Assembly (NCBI GenBank): GCA_902805475.1
Contig: CADCSX010000001.1
Span: 2,728,001 to 2,792,000 of the forward strand
DNA: 64,000 nt
Reading direction: 5' to 3'
Source: Entonaema liquescens
Taxonomy: Eukaryota; Ascomycota; Sordariomycetes; Xylariales; Xylariaceae
The notes beneath the pieces are model-generated. The model saw only the letters and a program-made list of their open reading frames with translations, did no database searches and was not told the DNA's origin. The position numbers and the translations under genes are program-made. Within the stretch, counting starts at the first letter, position 1. The number at the start of each line of letters is the position of its first letter. This document shows positions 1 through 12,318 of the stretch, one piece after another.

Positions 1-1160
1 ATAATTTAATTTAATATTAAATCTTTTATTATATTTTTTCTATATTATTTTATTATTATTTATATATAATAAATAATTACATTTTTTTCTTAATCTATTA
101 TTTAAATTTTTTACTTCTTATAATTAAATTATTTCTTTTTAATAATATTTTATTTTTTATATAAAATTTATTATTATATTTATGAAATTTTACTTATTAA
201 CGTTAATTATATTAATTTTTAAAATAATTATTAAAATAATTATAATAACTTTATGTATAATAATTATATTAACTATAATAAAAATTATATTTTTAATAAT
301 AATTATTTAATTTATAAGATTTATAATATTTATTATTATAATAACGTTTTGTATCATTATTATTATAATATTTATTACTATATTTATTTATTTTTTATTA
401 TTTATTTTTTTATATTTGTAACATTTAAATTGTTCAAAACTGTTATTATTTTCTATATTATTTTAAATAATAATTTATTTTTTAAATATAAATATATAAT
501 TTAAAATAAAATTTTTATTTAAAAAAATTTAATTTATTAATATTTTTATTTTATTAATTAAAAATATATTTGAAATATTTTTTACTAAATTTTTTTCTTT
601 AATAATTAATTATTTAAATCGTTATAATTTAATTCGTTTTTATAAATTATTAATATATTTATTAATTATTTAAATTTTATAAAAAATTAATATATTATAT
701 TAAAATTTAAAATTTAATATATTATACATTTATTATATATATTTAACTATTAAATTTATTTTATATATTTAATATATTTATATTATATTTATAACTTAAT
801 TATATATTAATATTTTATTAAAATAATTTTTTTAATATATTTAAAATTATAAAGTTTTTATTATACTTTATTAAATTTTATCTTAAATTTATTAAAAAAA
901 AATTTTAAATAAAATTTATTATTAAATATTATATAATTTTATATATTTTCAATTAATTTAATTATATATTATTACATTATAACGTTTTTATTTAATTTAT
1001 ATATTTCTGTCATAATTATTTTAATTTATATTAAATTTATTTTTACTTATTATAAAATATTAATAAAAAATATTATATTTTTTTAAATTTATTAAATTAA
1101 AATTTTCTTTTTATTTTAATATAAATTTCTTAAAAACTATCTTATATTTTCATTAAAAAC
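1..1160. repeat. Repeat R, left copy (cut by window edge)
   Basis: This stretch aligns over its whole length with the last 1.3 kb of the window in the same orientation. Matching landmarks include a short segment reading AAAACTGTTATTATTTT near 437 and again near 63210, followed in both by the same AT-rich sequence ending in a shared TAA. Differences are largely C/T and G/A. Base 1 already lies inside the match, so the element continues to the left. An 83-codon open frame at 253-504 shares its last 27 or so codons with a frame in the other copy. That is explained by the DNA repeat, the composition is Asn/Tyr/Ile/Phe only, and I do not call a gene. Element class is unknown. Confidence 0.75.
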
Positions 1161-1354
1161 TTATTAATTGCGTTAAAAACTATTTTTAAATTAATTTATA
1201 ATTTTAAAATTAATTTTATAATATATAATTATAAATCATTATTTATTTAAATATTTTTAAATTTAAAATTTTAAATAATTTTCAATTTTAATTTATTATA
1301 TTATAACTTCTTATAAAAACCATTATTATATAAAGTTTAATTTAAATTTTTTTA

Positions 1355-2071
1355 CAATGTAAATTACTTTATCGAACATTTGTAAATAATTAACAACTAA
1401 AATTATTAATAAAATAATATAACTTTATAATTTTTTTAAATTTTAAAATGTAAATTATGAAAAGTAAATATTATTAAAACGTTACGTTTTTATTTTTTCA
1501 TATTTAAAAAAAAATCAAAATAAATGTTATAAATAATATTAAATTTTGCTTTAAATTTATATTTATATAAGAAATTGGTTATATTTAAATATTTAATGTT
1601 GTTAATAATATATGTAATATTATTATGTTATTTAATGATATTTTATTTTATTTATATAATATATTTACGAAAATAATACCATTAAACGCATTTAATTACA
1701 TTAATTAAATTTATATAAATAATTTTTATTAACAATATTAATATTGTAAAAAAATGATATAAAAGTATTTTTATTTATAAATTATTAACTTTTATTTATA
1801 AATTATGTTTAAAATAATTTTACAAAATACAATCGTATTTTTTTGAAATTAATATTAATTAATTAATTAAAATTTCAATAATAAAAATATTTTAAAATAT
1901 ATTTGAATATTTATTATTATGGTTGGGAAATATTAAATGTAATTTTAAATAATAAAGTACCATTATAAAATTGTTAATTTACAATAATATTTATACGTAA
2001 TTGTTAATAATTGTAATTTCAAGTAATTTACATGGTAAATCCGGTAAAATAAGTTTAAAATAACAACATTT
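1355..2071 (+). mobile_element. Family C transposon, copy 1, left TIR lost
   Basis: This is a degenerate non-autonomous TIR element, aligned with the copy at 12319-13136. Shared landmarks in order are GTAAATTACTTTATCGAAC near the left end, ACCATTAAACGCATTTAATT in the middle, repeated TTTATTTATAAATTATT motifs, the TTAATTAATTAATTAAAATT block, and the right terminus GTCCGG-like / TTAAAATAAC. The right end matches the inverted-repeat terminus seen in other copies (as ATGTTRTTATTTT on the other strand). The left TIR cannot be recognised. No coding potential is visible, so it would have depended on a transposase encoded elsewhere. The superfamily is not assigned. Confidence 0.7.
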
Positions 2072-2339
2072 TATATAAATATATATTATATTAAAAGTTT
2101 TATAAAATTTATATTTATTCATTAATTTTAACGAATTTTTTATTTATTTTATATTAATTTATGTAATATATTATTTTTAAAATTATAATAATATATTTTT
2201 ATATAATATAATTCATTATATTTCATTTTTAAATAATTTCGAAATATTTATTTATAATAAATATTTAATTAAAAATTTAATAATTTTAAAAATATTATTT
2301 TTAATTTATAATATTATAAAATATAATGTTAAAAATAAA

Positions 2340-2560
2340 ATATTATATTAATTTTTTTATTAAAAATTAATATATTAAAATTAAAGCATTACCGGTGCTT
2401 TTTTTCGGTAAATCTTCGGGTAAAAACCGTGCTTTCGCCGGAAAAAAACTTAACCCGTATTTAATTATTTTCATTTTTCGTTACACGCCCGCATTATACG
2501 TTATTATATTTTATGAAAATTTCACCACTTTAATAAATTAAATAATACGTTTAACTATAC
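2340..2560 (-). mobile_element. LINE-like J, 3'-end fragment (J3)
   Basis: This stretch matches the 3'-terminal region of the J copies at 37330-37545 and, inverted, 16600-16800. Landmarks are TTCGGTAAATCTTCGGGTAA, GCCGGAAAAAA, CATTATACGTTATTATATT and TTTAATAAATTAAATAATA. It is much less mutated than the other two J copies (it keeps CCGGTGC, CGCCCGC and TACGAGG), so it is the best guide to the ancestral 3' UTR. The strand follows from the (TAA)n tails of the longer copies. Homology stops near 2560, so this is a short copy sharing only the 3' end, as expected for 5'-truncated LINE insertions. Confidence 0.6.
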
Positions 2561-2564
2561 GAGG

Positions 2565-2790
2565 TTAATCTATAAAAAATAATAAATTAAAAAAATTAAA
2601 AAAACTTAAATATTTTAAATAAAATTTTATTTTTAAAAATTAAAATTATAATTTAATTAAATATTTTAAAAAATATAATAAATTTATTAAATAATAAAAA
2701 TAAAAATAAAAATAAAAATGAAAAATAAATAATTAAATTAATTAAATAATAAATATTAATATTTAAAACCATTTTAAAAAAATAATATTA
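2565..2790. repeat. Repeat G, copy 1
   Basis: This aligns in direct orientation with 58045-58262. Both read AATAATAAATTAAAAAAA, then an ACTTAAATATTTTA block, TTTATTTTTAAAAATTAAAA, a run of AATAAAAAY units, and AATAAATAATTAAA. The other copy keeps more G and C (for example ACCGGTTAAG). Class is unknown; it begins immediately beside the J fragment and could belong to the same element or to its insertion site. Confidence 0.5.
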
Positions 2791-2791
2791 A

Positions 2792-2886
2792 TCGTCATTT
2801 AATTTATATTTATAAAATTAAAATTTAATATAAAATTTAATGTACAATTATCAATTAAATTTTAAAGAAATTAATATTTATTTTAT
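2792..2886 (+). mobile_element. Family B solo-LTR-like element, deleted copy (B1)
   Basis: This is the left half of family B (TATATTTATAAAATTAAAA, then two TTTAATRTAMAATTTAATGT-like steps) joined to its right part. The central palindrome is missing. It is about 95 bp instead of 146. It abuts the truncated 5' end of SINE-like copy A1. Confidence 0.5.
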
Positions 2887-2888
2887 TT

Positions 2889-3575
2889 TATAAATTTAAT
2901 ATATTAATAAATAAATAAATGCTTTTTTATAAAAATTTAAATAAAACTTTTATAAAATTATTTAAATAATAAATTACATTAAAATTAAAATATTTAAAAA
3001 AATAATTAATTTTTAAATTAATAAATGAAATATTATTATTTTAATTATAATTTATATTTTAAATTATAATTTTATTTATTTTATAAAAAAAATTTATATA
3101 AATATTAAAAATTTTATTTTAAAATATTATTATTTTAAATATTATTAAATTAAAAATAAATTAATAATTTAATAAAAAATATGGAAAAATTTATTTAATA
3201 AAAATTATAATATTATTAATTAAAATTATTTTAAAGAATTTTTAATTATAATAATTTAATTATTAATTTATAAATATAATATTTATATTTTATAATTTAA
3301 TTTAAAGAAATAATAATTTTTAATTAAAAAACATTATAAAATTAATTAATAATATTAATTTAATATGTAAAAAAATAATTATAAAATAATAAATCATAAA
3401 AATAATATAAATAAAAATAAAATAAATAAATTTATTTTAATATAAATATAATTTTTATTTAAATTTGTTTATTTAATAAAAATAGTAATAATATTATATT
3501 ATAAAAAAATAATATAATTATATATAAATATAATAATAAAAAATAAATAAATAAAAAAATAAATATTAATTAATA
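2889..3575 (+). mobile_element. Family A SINE-like element, 5'-truncated (A1)
   Basis: The body aligns with the other A copies from TATTAATAAATAAAT onward through TTATTTAAATAATAAATTA, AAATATTATTATTTTAATTA and ATATAATTATATATAAATAT to a terminal AAATAAATAAATAAA tail. The tRNA-like head is absent. Nearly all C and G have been lost. It is read on the plus strand because the (AAAT)n tail lies on the right. Confidence 0.65.
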
Positions 3576-3647
3576 ATTATATATTAATTTTATATTAAAT
3601 TTTATTTTTAATAAAATATATTATATATAATTTAATAATTTTTTTTA

Positions 3648-4211
3648 ATAATATTAATTCGGTAATAAAAAACGTATTAAATCGGTAATAATTACAATGG
3701 TTTTATATTAATAAATACTTTCCCGCGTATATAAATTTATTAATATTTACTTATAACTTTTGGTAAATTTTATTTTTTGTGGTTTTTTACTATGTACGTT
3801 TTCTTATTGGTTAAATCTTTTACCGCTTATTTGGTAATATTTTTATAAAGCTTTAATTTTTTAAAATTACTTATCAATTCCATAATATTTTATACGGTTA
3901 CATACACGCGTTTCGAAACGAAATAAATAATAAACGTAACGTTTATTTAATTAATTATAAAATTAATTAATTGATTAATTAATTGATTAATTAATTAATT
4001 AATTAAATGGTTAATTTAATAAATTAAATAAAGTAATTTAATAAATTAAAAAATTTAACAGGGTAAATATAAAAAATACAATTGCGTATTAATAAATTTA
4101 TATAAAAATATATATAATATTTATGTAATTTTCGTGGGTATAACGTTTTTATATAAAATGGTGTGGTTATTACCAATTTAATATACTTTTTATTACCGAA
4201 TTAATATTATT
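3648..4211. mobile_element. Family E TIR element, copy 1 (564 bp)
   Basis: This is a non-autonomous DNA transposon with long TIRs. The left end reads ATATTAATTCGGTAATAAAAA followed by a CGTATTAAATCGGTAATAATTAC-like stretch, and the right end is its inverse (GTTATTACCAATTTAATATA, then TATTACCGAATTAATATT). About 46 bp pair with few mismatches. The interior holds CCCGCGTATATAAATTTATT, a palindromic CGTTTCGAAACG and an ATTA-rich run at about 3945-4010. It aligns with 20730-21470, which carries an extra family B insertion. No coding frame was found. Long TIRs would fit a Mutator-like MITE, but that is inference. Confidence 0.8.
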
Positions 4212-4509
4212 TAAATTAAAATTTATAAATAAATAAAAAATATTTTTTAATGATATTATTAATTAATTATTATATAAAAATTATTTAATAAATTTAAATT
4301 ATATATAATTTTTATTATAATTATTTTATTATATTAATTTTAAATTAATTATTAATTTAATAATAATAAATTATTTTAAAATTAATTTAAAAAATAATTA
4401 ATATAATAATTATAATTTTATAAAATTAATATAATAACATTTTTAAATTAAATAAATAAATATTTATTAAATAAAATAATTATTAATATTATAATTAAAT
4501 TAAAAATAA

Positions 4510-5335
4510 AGTAATTTAACGCAATAATTTAACATTTGGCACTTTTTTTCAAAAAAGGGTAAATTCAAATCCTATAATTACTATAAACTTTTTAATTCTT
4601 TAATAAAAAACTGGATTACCGTTAAAACAACCATATAAAACCAACATATTAATAAATAAATCCCTTCCTTTTATAAAAATCTAAACATAATATTACAAAG
4701 TTATTTAAATAATAAATTATATTAAAATTTAAATATTTAAAAAAATAATAAACCTTTAAATTATTAAATAAAATATTATTATTTTAATTATAATTCGCAT
4801 CTTAAATTATAATTTCATTTACTATATAAAAAACCAAAAAGCTTTTTCCTTATATAAACATTAAAAAATCCTAGTTTAAAAAAGTCAAAAATATATCTTA
4901 AAATACCATTATTTTATATATTACTAAATTAAAAAAAACTAATAACTTAAAAAATATATATATAAAAATATATTTAACAAAATATATAATATTATTAATA
5001 AAAATATTATTTTAAAAAATTTTCAATTAATAATAACTTAATTAAAAATTTATAATATAATATTTAAATCCTATAATTTAATTAAAAAAAAATAACCTAT
5101 AATTAAAAAAAATTATAAAATTAATTAATAATATTAACTTTATATATAAATAAAAACAATTATAAAATAATAAATTATAAACGTAATATAAAAAAAAAAC
5201 AAATAAATTTTCTTTAATATAAACACAATTTTTAACTAAATATAATTACTTAATAAAAATATTAACAATACTTTATTATAAAATAATATAATTATATAAA
5301 TATAACGGAATAAAAATAAATAAATAAATAAATTA
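4510..5335 (+). mobile_element. Family A SINE-like element (A2)
   Basis: This is a full-length copy. The tRNA-like head at about 4510-4586 keeps a T-arm/box-B remnant (AAATTCAAATCC) and TTTGGCAC of the anticodon arm. The body matches copies A3-A7. It ends in AAATAAATAAATAAAT at 5314-5333. The plus strand is C-rich relative to G in the first 350 bp (ACAACCATATAAAACCAAC, CCCTTCC), so mutation here removed mostly plus-strand G. No coding capacity. Confidence 0.8.
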
Positions 5336-5508
5336 AAAATAAAAATTAATTATAATATATTTAATTGTAATAAATATAATATTTTCGTTAAAATATTATA
5401 ATATATTAAAATTTATAATATATTAAAATTTATAATATTATTATATAATATATTATAAATATAAAAATAAAATAAAAAAATTTAAAAATTATTATATTAA
5501 TTTTAAAT

Positions 5509-5672
5509 TATAAAGCAATTTTACAAAATAATATAAAAATTAATTTTTTTAAAATTTAATAAATTGAAAATTTATAAAATTTTAATTAATAATTATACAT
5601 TAAATTTTAATTTTACATTTAACTTTACATTAAACTTTAATTTTATAAATATATATTAAATTATATTTAATA
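5509..5672 (-). mobile_element. Family B solo-LTR-like element (B2)
   Basis: Inverted copy of the 146 bp element. It begins TATAAAGCAATTTTACAAAAT and ends in the ACATTAAACTTTAATTTTATA / TATATTAAATTATATTTAATA block. It is about 20 bp longer than usual because the TTTAATTTTACAT step occurs one extra time. No clear target duplication was seen. Confidence 0.7.
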
Positions 5673-6067
5673 TATTAATTTATATTAAATTATTTAAAAA
5701 TCTTATTAATTTAATAATATAATTTTATAAATATTTATATTATTTTAATTTTTTTAATAAATTTTATAAAATAATTTAATAAAAAACAAAATTATTATAT
5801 CAATAATTATTTTATTAAATTATTATATAAATATATTATAATAAAATTAATTTATATTATATATAATTTTTTAAATATAATTAATATTATTTATATTTTT
5901 AAAAAAAATTATTTTAATTATTATAATTTTCATTTTATTATAATTTAATTTTTTTATAAAAATCGATTTACGTAAATTTATATTTTAATTTTTTTATAAT
6001 TTATTAATAAATATATTTTTTTTTTAAATAATTATAAATAATCTTTTTTTTATACGTAAATTTAAAT
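5673..6067. other. Unassigned AT-rich spacer
   Basis: I see no gene, RNA or repeat match here. The sequence is almost pure A and T, with isolated CG dinucleotides (TTTACGTAAATT near 5970). Confidence 0.6.
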
Positions 6068-6213
6068 TGTTAAATTGCGCTTAACATATATTTGTAAGAT
6101 TAAAGTTTAGTGTAAAGTTTAATGTATAGCTATTAGTTAAAATTTAGCAGATTTTTGATTTATTAAATTTTAAGAAAATCAACTTCAATTTCATCTTGTA
6201 AAACTGCTTTACA
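6068..6213 (+). mobile_element. Family B solo-LTR-like element (B3), with 5-bp duplication
   Basis: This is a 146 bp copy that starts TGTTAAATTGCGC and ends ACTGCTTTACA, so it has TG...CA termini. It is flanked directly by TAAAT on both sides (6063-6067 and 6214-6218). The interior has the family's repeated AAAGTTTARTGTAAAGTTTAATGT step and a centre that pairs with itself (AAAATTTAGCAG against the following TTATTAAATTTT). TG...CA termini plus a 5-bp duplication are the hallmarks of an LTR. The small size and the absence of an internal region suggest a solo LTR or TRIM-type remnant. Confidence 0.75.
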
Positions 6214-6892
6214 TAAATATTTTTTATTTTAAACTTTTATATATTTTTATAAATTTAATTTTAAATTATTTATTTTATTTATTATGTTATATACATTTTT
6301 TTAATATAAAATTTTTATCATTTAAAATAAAAATTATTTTATAATATTTTAATATTATATTAAATTTATTTTAATAAATTTTATTATTTTAATTATAATA
6401 TATTTAATTATATAATTATATTTTATATTCACGAAAATTATTTAATATATTTTTTATTTTCTTTTAAAAATAAATTATTAATGTTTTATAAATTTTTTTA
6501 TGATTTTTTAATATAATATAATATTATAATATAAAAAGTTTTATATGGTTATAATTTTGCAATGCGCGTAAGCGCGTAATGTAAAACACTTGGCCGTAAT
6601 TGTTTATTTAACCGTAAAATTTTTTAATATTTTATCAATTATTTATTATTTATTTATTATTTTTTATTAATTATTTATTATTAATTTCTTAAAAATTTTA
6701 CATTAATATTTCATTAAAAAAATAAAAAAAAATAAAATTTATTTTTTTAATATTTAATTATTTATTATATATTTATAATATAATTATATTTATATATATT
6801 ATAAAAATAATTATATTATAATTTTAAAATTTAAAATATTAATAAAATTATTTAAATTTTTATAAAAAATAATATAAAATATTTAAAATAAT
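6214..6892. other. Unassigned AT-rich spacer
   Basis: I see no gene or repeat match. A small less-mutated spot lies at about 6562-6615 (TTTTGCAATGCGCGTAAGCG, then CACTTGGCCG), which includes a short CGCG palindrome. Confidence 0.55.
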
Positions 6893-7722
6893 TATTTATT
6901 TATTTATTTATTTATTTTTATTTTGTTATATTTATATAGTTATATTATTTTGTAATAAGATATTATTAATATTTTTATTAAATAATTATATTTAGTTAAA
7001 AATTGTATTTATATTAAAAAAAATTTATTTGTTTTTTTTTTTTATATTATATTTATAATTTATTATTTTATAATTATTTTTGTTTATATATAAAATTAAC
7101 ATTATTAATTAATTTTATAATTTTTTTTAATTATAAGTTATTTTTTTTTAATTAAGTTATAAAATTTAAATATTATATTATAAATTTTTAATTAAGTTAT
7201 TATTAATTAAAAATTTTTTAAAATAATATTTTTATTAATAATATTATATATTTTATTAAATATATTTTTATATATATTTTTTCGAATTGTTAATTTTTTT
7301 TAATTTAATAATATTTAAAGTAATAATATTCCGAAATATGTTTTTAACTTTTTTAAAATAAAGTTTTTTAATATTTATATAAGAAAAAAGTTTTTCAGTT
7401 TTTTATATAATAGGTAAAATTATAATTTAAGATATAAATTATAATTAAAACAATAATATTTTATTTAATAATTTAAAAATTTATTATTTCTTTAAATATT
7501 TAAGTTTTAATATAATTTATTATTTAAATAATTTTATAATATTACATTTAAATTTTTATAAAAGAAAAAGATTTATTTATTAATATATTAATTTTATATA
7601 ACCGTTTTAATAATAATCCGGTTTTTCATTAAGAAATTAAAAAACTTATGGTAATTACGGGATTTAAACTTACCTTTTCTTGAGAAAAAATGCCAAGCGT
7701 TAAACCATTGCACCAAACCACC
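6893..7722 (-). mobile_element. Family A SINE-like element (A3), best-preserved head
   Basis: This is a full-length minus-strand copy. The (TTTA)n run at 6893-6918 is the inverted (AAAT)n tail, and the tRNA-like head is at 7650-7722. The body between is shared with all other A copies. At about 830 bp it is long for a tRNA-derived SINE (the usual range is roughly 150-600 bp). There is no open frame, so mobilisation would have needed a LINE enzyme in trans. The LINE-like J in this window has a (TAA)n rather than (AAAT)n tail, so it is not an obvious partner. Confidence 0.85.
7650..7722 (-). other. tRNA-like head of SINE-like A3
   Basis: Read on the minus strand, the segment begins GGTGGTT and ends AATTACC, which pair over seven positions with two G:U. 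A box-A-like TGGTGCAATGG follows, then a D-stem GTG/CGC and an anticodon region TTTTCTCAAGAAAA. The T-arm region reads AAGTTTAAATCC, while copy A7 keeps GCAAGTTCGAATTTTGC. The loop would place CTC (Glu) as anticodon, best seen in copy A6, but the anticodon stem is irregular and the T-stem is mismatched here. I read it as an internal Pol III promoter inherited from a tRNA, not a working tRNA gene. Confidence 0.6.
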
Positions 7723-8217
7723 TATTTAAAATAATTCTTTTTTAATAATTATATTAAATAATTATATTTTTTTTTTATAAATTTTATAAAAACATTTTCT
7801 TTAAAAGTTTCCTTTTTATTTTAATTTATTAATTTCTTTAATATATATAATATTTTTTTATAATTTATAAATAATAATAAAAAATCATTTTTTTTTTAAA
7901 TTTAAAACAAATTTTATTATTATTTTTAATGTTAAAATATATTTTTTTTAATATATTATATTAATATTTTTTTTAAATTTATAATCATAATAATATTATT
8001 ATTAATTTTTTAATAATATATTTTAAATTAAATTATTATAAAATTTTATTAATTATTTAATTAAATAATAATAATTATTAAATTTCTATTATTTTTTTAA
8101 AAAAATATAATATTAAAAAACTTTAATATATTTTTTTAATAATAAATTTTAATATTTATTCAATATTAATTTTTTATTTATATATTTTATATATTTAATA
8201 ATTGTTTGATTAATTAT
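7723..8217. other. Unassigned AT-rich spacer
   Basis: I see no gene or repeat match. It is long A/T runs with almost no G or C. Confidence 0.55.
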
Positions 8218-8363
8218 TATTAAACGCAATTTAATATATATTTGTAAAATTAAAATTTAATGTAAAGTTTAATGTATAGTTATTAATTAAAATTTAATAA
8301 ATTAAAAATTTACTAAATTTTAAGAAAATCAACTTTAATTTCATTTTGCAAAACTGCTTTACA
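8218..8363 (+). mobile_element. Family B solo-LTR-like element (B4), with 5-bp duplication
   Basis: This is a 146 bp copy from TATTAAACGCAATTTAATA to ACTGCTTTACA. It is flanked directly by ATTAT on both sides (8213-8217 and 8364-8368). It lies in the same orientation as B3, 2.0 kb away with SINE-like A3 between. Each copy has its own duplication, so the two are separate insertions rather than the ends of one element. Confidence 0.75.
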
Positions 8364-9652
8364 ATTATATTAAAAAAAATATTTATAATTTTTTAATGTA
8401 ATTGTAATTATTATATTTATATTTTAAATAATTTCTAATTAAATATTTATATTTTTTATAATTATAGTATAAAAACTTTAATTTATTATTTTAATTTAGT
8501 TTTTAATTATAATAAAGTTTTTATTATTATTATTATTATAATTATTTTTTTAATTATTACAATTATTACAATTATAAATTTCTTTTTATTAATTTTTTTA
8601 TATATTATAAAAATTACATAAATTTTTAATTTTATTTTATTTTAATTTAAACTTTATTATTAAAATTCTTTAATAAAAAATTAATTATAATTTTAATATT
8701 ATTTGTAAATTTTAATATAAATTTTAGTTTTTTATTTATGTAATTTTTAAATATTATAAAAGATAAAATAACTAAATTTATATTATTATATTATTAAATT
8801 TATAATTTTTATTTAAATATAAAAATTAATAAGTTTTATTTTTATGTTTTATTTATATAAAACTTTTTTAACATTTTTATTAATATATTTTTTAAATTAA
8901 AGTTTAAAATTTAAAAAATATTTAAAATATTTTTATTCTATTTTAAATTTTTATAATTAAATAATATAAATATTTTCTAATTTATTATTACAATAATAAC
9001 TTTTATTTTAAATATATAATTATATATTAAAGTTATATTTATTTTATATTTAATTGTTTTTTTTATTTTATATAAAATTAAATTTATTATATTATTAAAA
9101 ATTTTACTATTTATTTTTTTCGGTTTTAAAAATAATTAAAATAAATAAAGATAATTATTTATTGATATTCAATAATTATAATTAAATAAAAACAATTTAA
9201 TTTAAATATTTTTATTTTTGTTTTTTTAAATTAATTATTGTTAATTTTAATATTTTTAACTGTTGTTTTATTTTATAATTTTTTATAAACATTAAAAAGT
9301 TATAAAATAAAAATATTTTTTTTTATTTAAAAAATAATTTAAATTATATATATAATACTTTAATTATAATTTCAATTAAAATAAGAAATTAAATATATAA
9401 TATTTATCTCATTTTATAAAAGTTTTATTTTTATGAATTATAATTTATTTATTATTTTTAAATATTAAAATATTATTTAAATAATATTATTAATATATTA
9501 AATCTTTTAGTTTTTTAATATAATATTTTAATTTCTTATTATTTCATTTTATTTTTTTATACTTTATAATTAATTATCTTTTTTTAATAATACTAAGAAG
9601 GTTTTTTAAATTTTACATTATTATTTTTTAAATTTTTAAATTTTTAATTTTA
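8364..9652. other. Unassigned AT-rich stretch
   Basis: I see no gene, RNA or repeat match to the rest of the window. There is a short (ATT)n run at about 8521-8545. The left flank of SINE-like A4 does not resemble the part of J1 that would continue LINE J2, so J2 appears to stop at the A4 junction. Confidence 0.5.
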
Positions 9653-10462
9653 AATAGTTTAATATAATGATTTAATAATAAGCATTTTTTTAAAAAAACT
9701 TTTTTTTAAATCTTATAATCACTATAAACTTTTTAATTTCTTAATAATAAATTAAACTATTATTAAAATAATTACGTAAAACCAATATATTAAGAAATAA
9801 ATTTTTTTTTATAGAAATTTAAACATAATTGTTATAAAATTATTTAAATAATAAATTATATTAAAACTTAAATATTTAAAAAAAAATATTAAATTTTTAA
9901 TAATTAATTAAAATATTATTATTTTAATTATAATTTATATTTTAAATTATAATATTATTTGTTCAATAAAAAATAAAAAACTTTTTTCTTTATATAAATA
10001 TTAAAAAATTGATTTTAAAACGTTATTATTTTAAATACTATTAAATCATAAATAAATTAATAATTTAAAAAAATAAATATAAAAGTATATTTAATATAAG
10101 TTATAATATTATTAATAAAAATTATTTTCACAATTATGTAAGTTTAATAATTTAATTACTAATTTATAAATATAATATTTAAATTTTATAATTTAATTAA
10201 AAAAAAATAATTCATAATTAAAAAAAAATTATAAAATTAATTAATAATATTAATTTAATATATAACATAAAATAATTATAAAATAGTAAATTATAAACAT
10301 AATATAAATAAAAATAAAATATGTAAATTTATTTTAATATAAATATAGTTTTTATTTAAACTTATTTATTTAATACAAATATTAATAATATATTATTATA
10401 GAAAAATAATATAATTATATATAAATATAATAACGTAAAATCAAATAAATAAATAAATAATT
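9653..10462 (+). mobile_element. Family A SINE-like element (A4)
   Basis: Full-length copy with a heavily mutated head (AATATAATGATTTAATAATA at 9661, then ACTTTTTTTTAAATCTTATAATC). The body matches the other A copies, and the tail AAATAAATAAATAAATAA lies at 10443-10461. It abuts the 5' limit of LINE J2. Confidence 0.75.
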
Positions 10463-11242
10463 TGATTTTAATGATAATTTTTTTTAAAAATATTAAATTA
10501 AAATATATATTGAAATTTTATAAATATAATTTATATTTATAATATATAAAATAAATATTTCAAAAATAATATATATTTTTTTAATATTAGTTTTAATATT
10601 AATAAAAAAATTTAAATTTAAATTTATTTTATTTAAATAAATAATTTATATATAAAATAAAATAAAATATTAAAATATAATATAAAATAAAAAAATATTA
10701 TTTTAAATTTTAAAAATATAAAATAATTTAAATATAATTATATTATAAAAAATTTAATTTATAAAAAAGAATTGTATAATTTATTAATTACTAATTATAA
10801 AATAATATAACATAAATTAAAAAAGTTATATTATATATAATAAAAATTATAAATGATATAAAATAAATAAATAAAATATAATTAAATAATATTTAAATTA
10901 TGAATTATATATAAAATAATAATAATATAAAATATTTATATAGAATTAAAAGAAATAATAAAATATAATTTTATTATAATAATAAAAAAATAAAAAATAT
11001 ATTATAATTAAAATTTTTAATATATATTAATTTATTTAAAAAAAATAATAAATATTTTAAATATTTTATTAAAATTAATAAATTAATAATAATTACATTT
11101 AATTATAATACAAAATTAATTTATAAAAATATTAAAAATTAAAAGAATTTAATGAATAATTTAATACAAATAAATATTAAAATATTATAAATAATAATAT
11201 AAAAATTAAATTAAAAAAAAGTTAATTATAAAATAAAATTAA

Positions 11243-11990
11243 TTATTTTTATTTTATTATATTTATATATAATTATATTTATATCGGAATAAATTTATTT
11301 ATTTTTTTTACGTTATGTTTATAATTTATAATTTTATAATCGTTTTTATTTATATATATAAAATCGATATTATTAATTAATTTTATAATTTTTTTAATTA
11401 TAAATTGTCTTTTTTAATTAAATTACGGGTTTTAAATATTATATTATAAGTTTTATTAATTAAATTATTATTAATTAAAATTTTTTTAAAATAATATTTT
11501 TATTAATAATGTTATAAATTTTATTAAATATATTTTTATATATGTTTTTTCGAGTTATTAACTTTTTTAATTTGGTAATATTTAAGATAATAACGTTTTG
11601 AAATACGTTTTTAACTTTTCCGATATAATGTTTTAACGTTTATATAAAAAAAAAAACTTTTTGGTTTTTTATATAGTAAATAAAGTTATAATTTAAAATG
11701 CGAATTATAATTAAAATAATAACGTTTTATTTAATAATTTAAAAATGTATTATTTTTTTAAATATTTAAGTTTTAATATAATTTATTATTTAAATAATTT
11801 TATAAAATTATTTTTAAATTTTTATCAAAAGAAAAATTGACTTATTAATATATTAATTTTTATGTAATTATTCCGATAATAATTTAGCTTTTTTATAAAA
11901 AAATTAAAAATATTTATAATAATTATAAAATTTGAATTTATTTCTTTTCGAAAAAAGCACCAAATATTAAATAATTACGTTAAATTATTA
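11243..11990 (-). mobile_element. Family A SINE-like element (A5), nested in J2
   Basis: Minus-strand copy with its head at about 11912-11990; T-arm and anticodon-arm remnants are visible on the minus strand as GCTTTTTTCGAAAAG and AAATTCAAATTTT. It has lost about 70 bp near the tail and most of the (AAAT)n. J2 sequence flanks it on both sides, so it inserted after J. Confidence 0.75.
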
Positions 11991-12318
11991 ATTAATTAAA
12001 ATTATTATAAATAATATTTAAAATAAATTTTATAAAAAATGTAAAAAATAAATATAAAAAAAGTTTTAATATTAAAGTTTTTTTTTTAAAAATTTAAATA
12101 ATTAAATTTTTATATTAATTATATAATATAAAAACTTTAAAAAATAATATATTTAATAATATTAAAAAGAAATTTATTTATAATAATTAAAAAATGAATT
12201 AAATAAGTTATTAAAAAAAATAATAAAATATTAAAATAATGTAAAATTAAACATAAAACGTTAAAAATAAAAAAATGTATTATATGATAAAAAAAAATAA
12301 AAAAAATAATAATATAAA

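Noticed and set aside
253..504. 83-codon open frame
   Set aside because: Made almost only of Asn, Tyr, Ile and Phe codons; its tail recurs in the R copy at 63091-63279 because the DNA is repeated, not because a protein is conserved.
7650..7722. Functional tRNA gene
   Set aside because: Same head occurs in several dispersed copies followed by the same long body, with mismatched T-stem and irregular anticodon stem; a SINE head explains it better.
6068..8363. B3 and B4 as the two LTRs of one element enclosing A3
   Set aside because: Each has its own, different 5-bp flanking duplication (TAAAT and ATTAT).
8364..9652. Continuation of LINE J2 to the left of A4
   Set aside because: I compared it with J1 beyond 42118 and with repeat H2 and found no convincing match.
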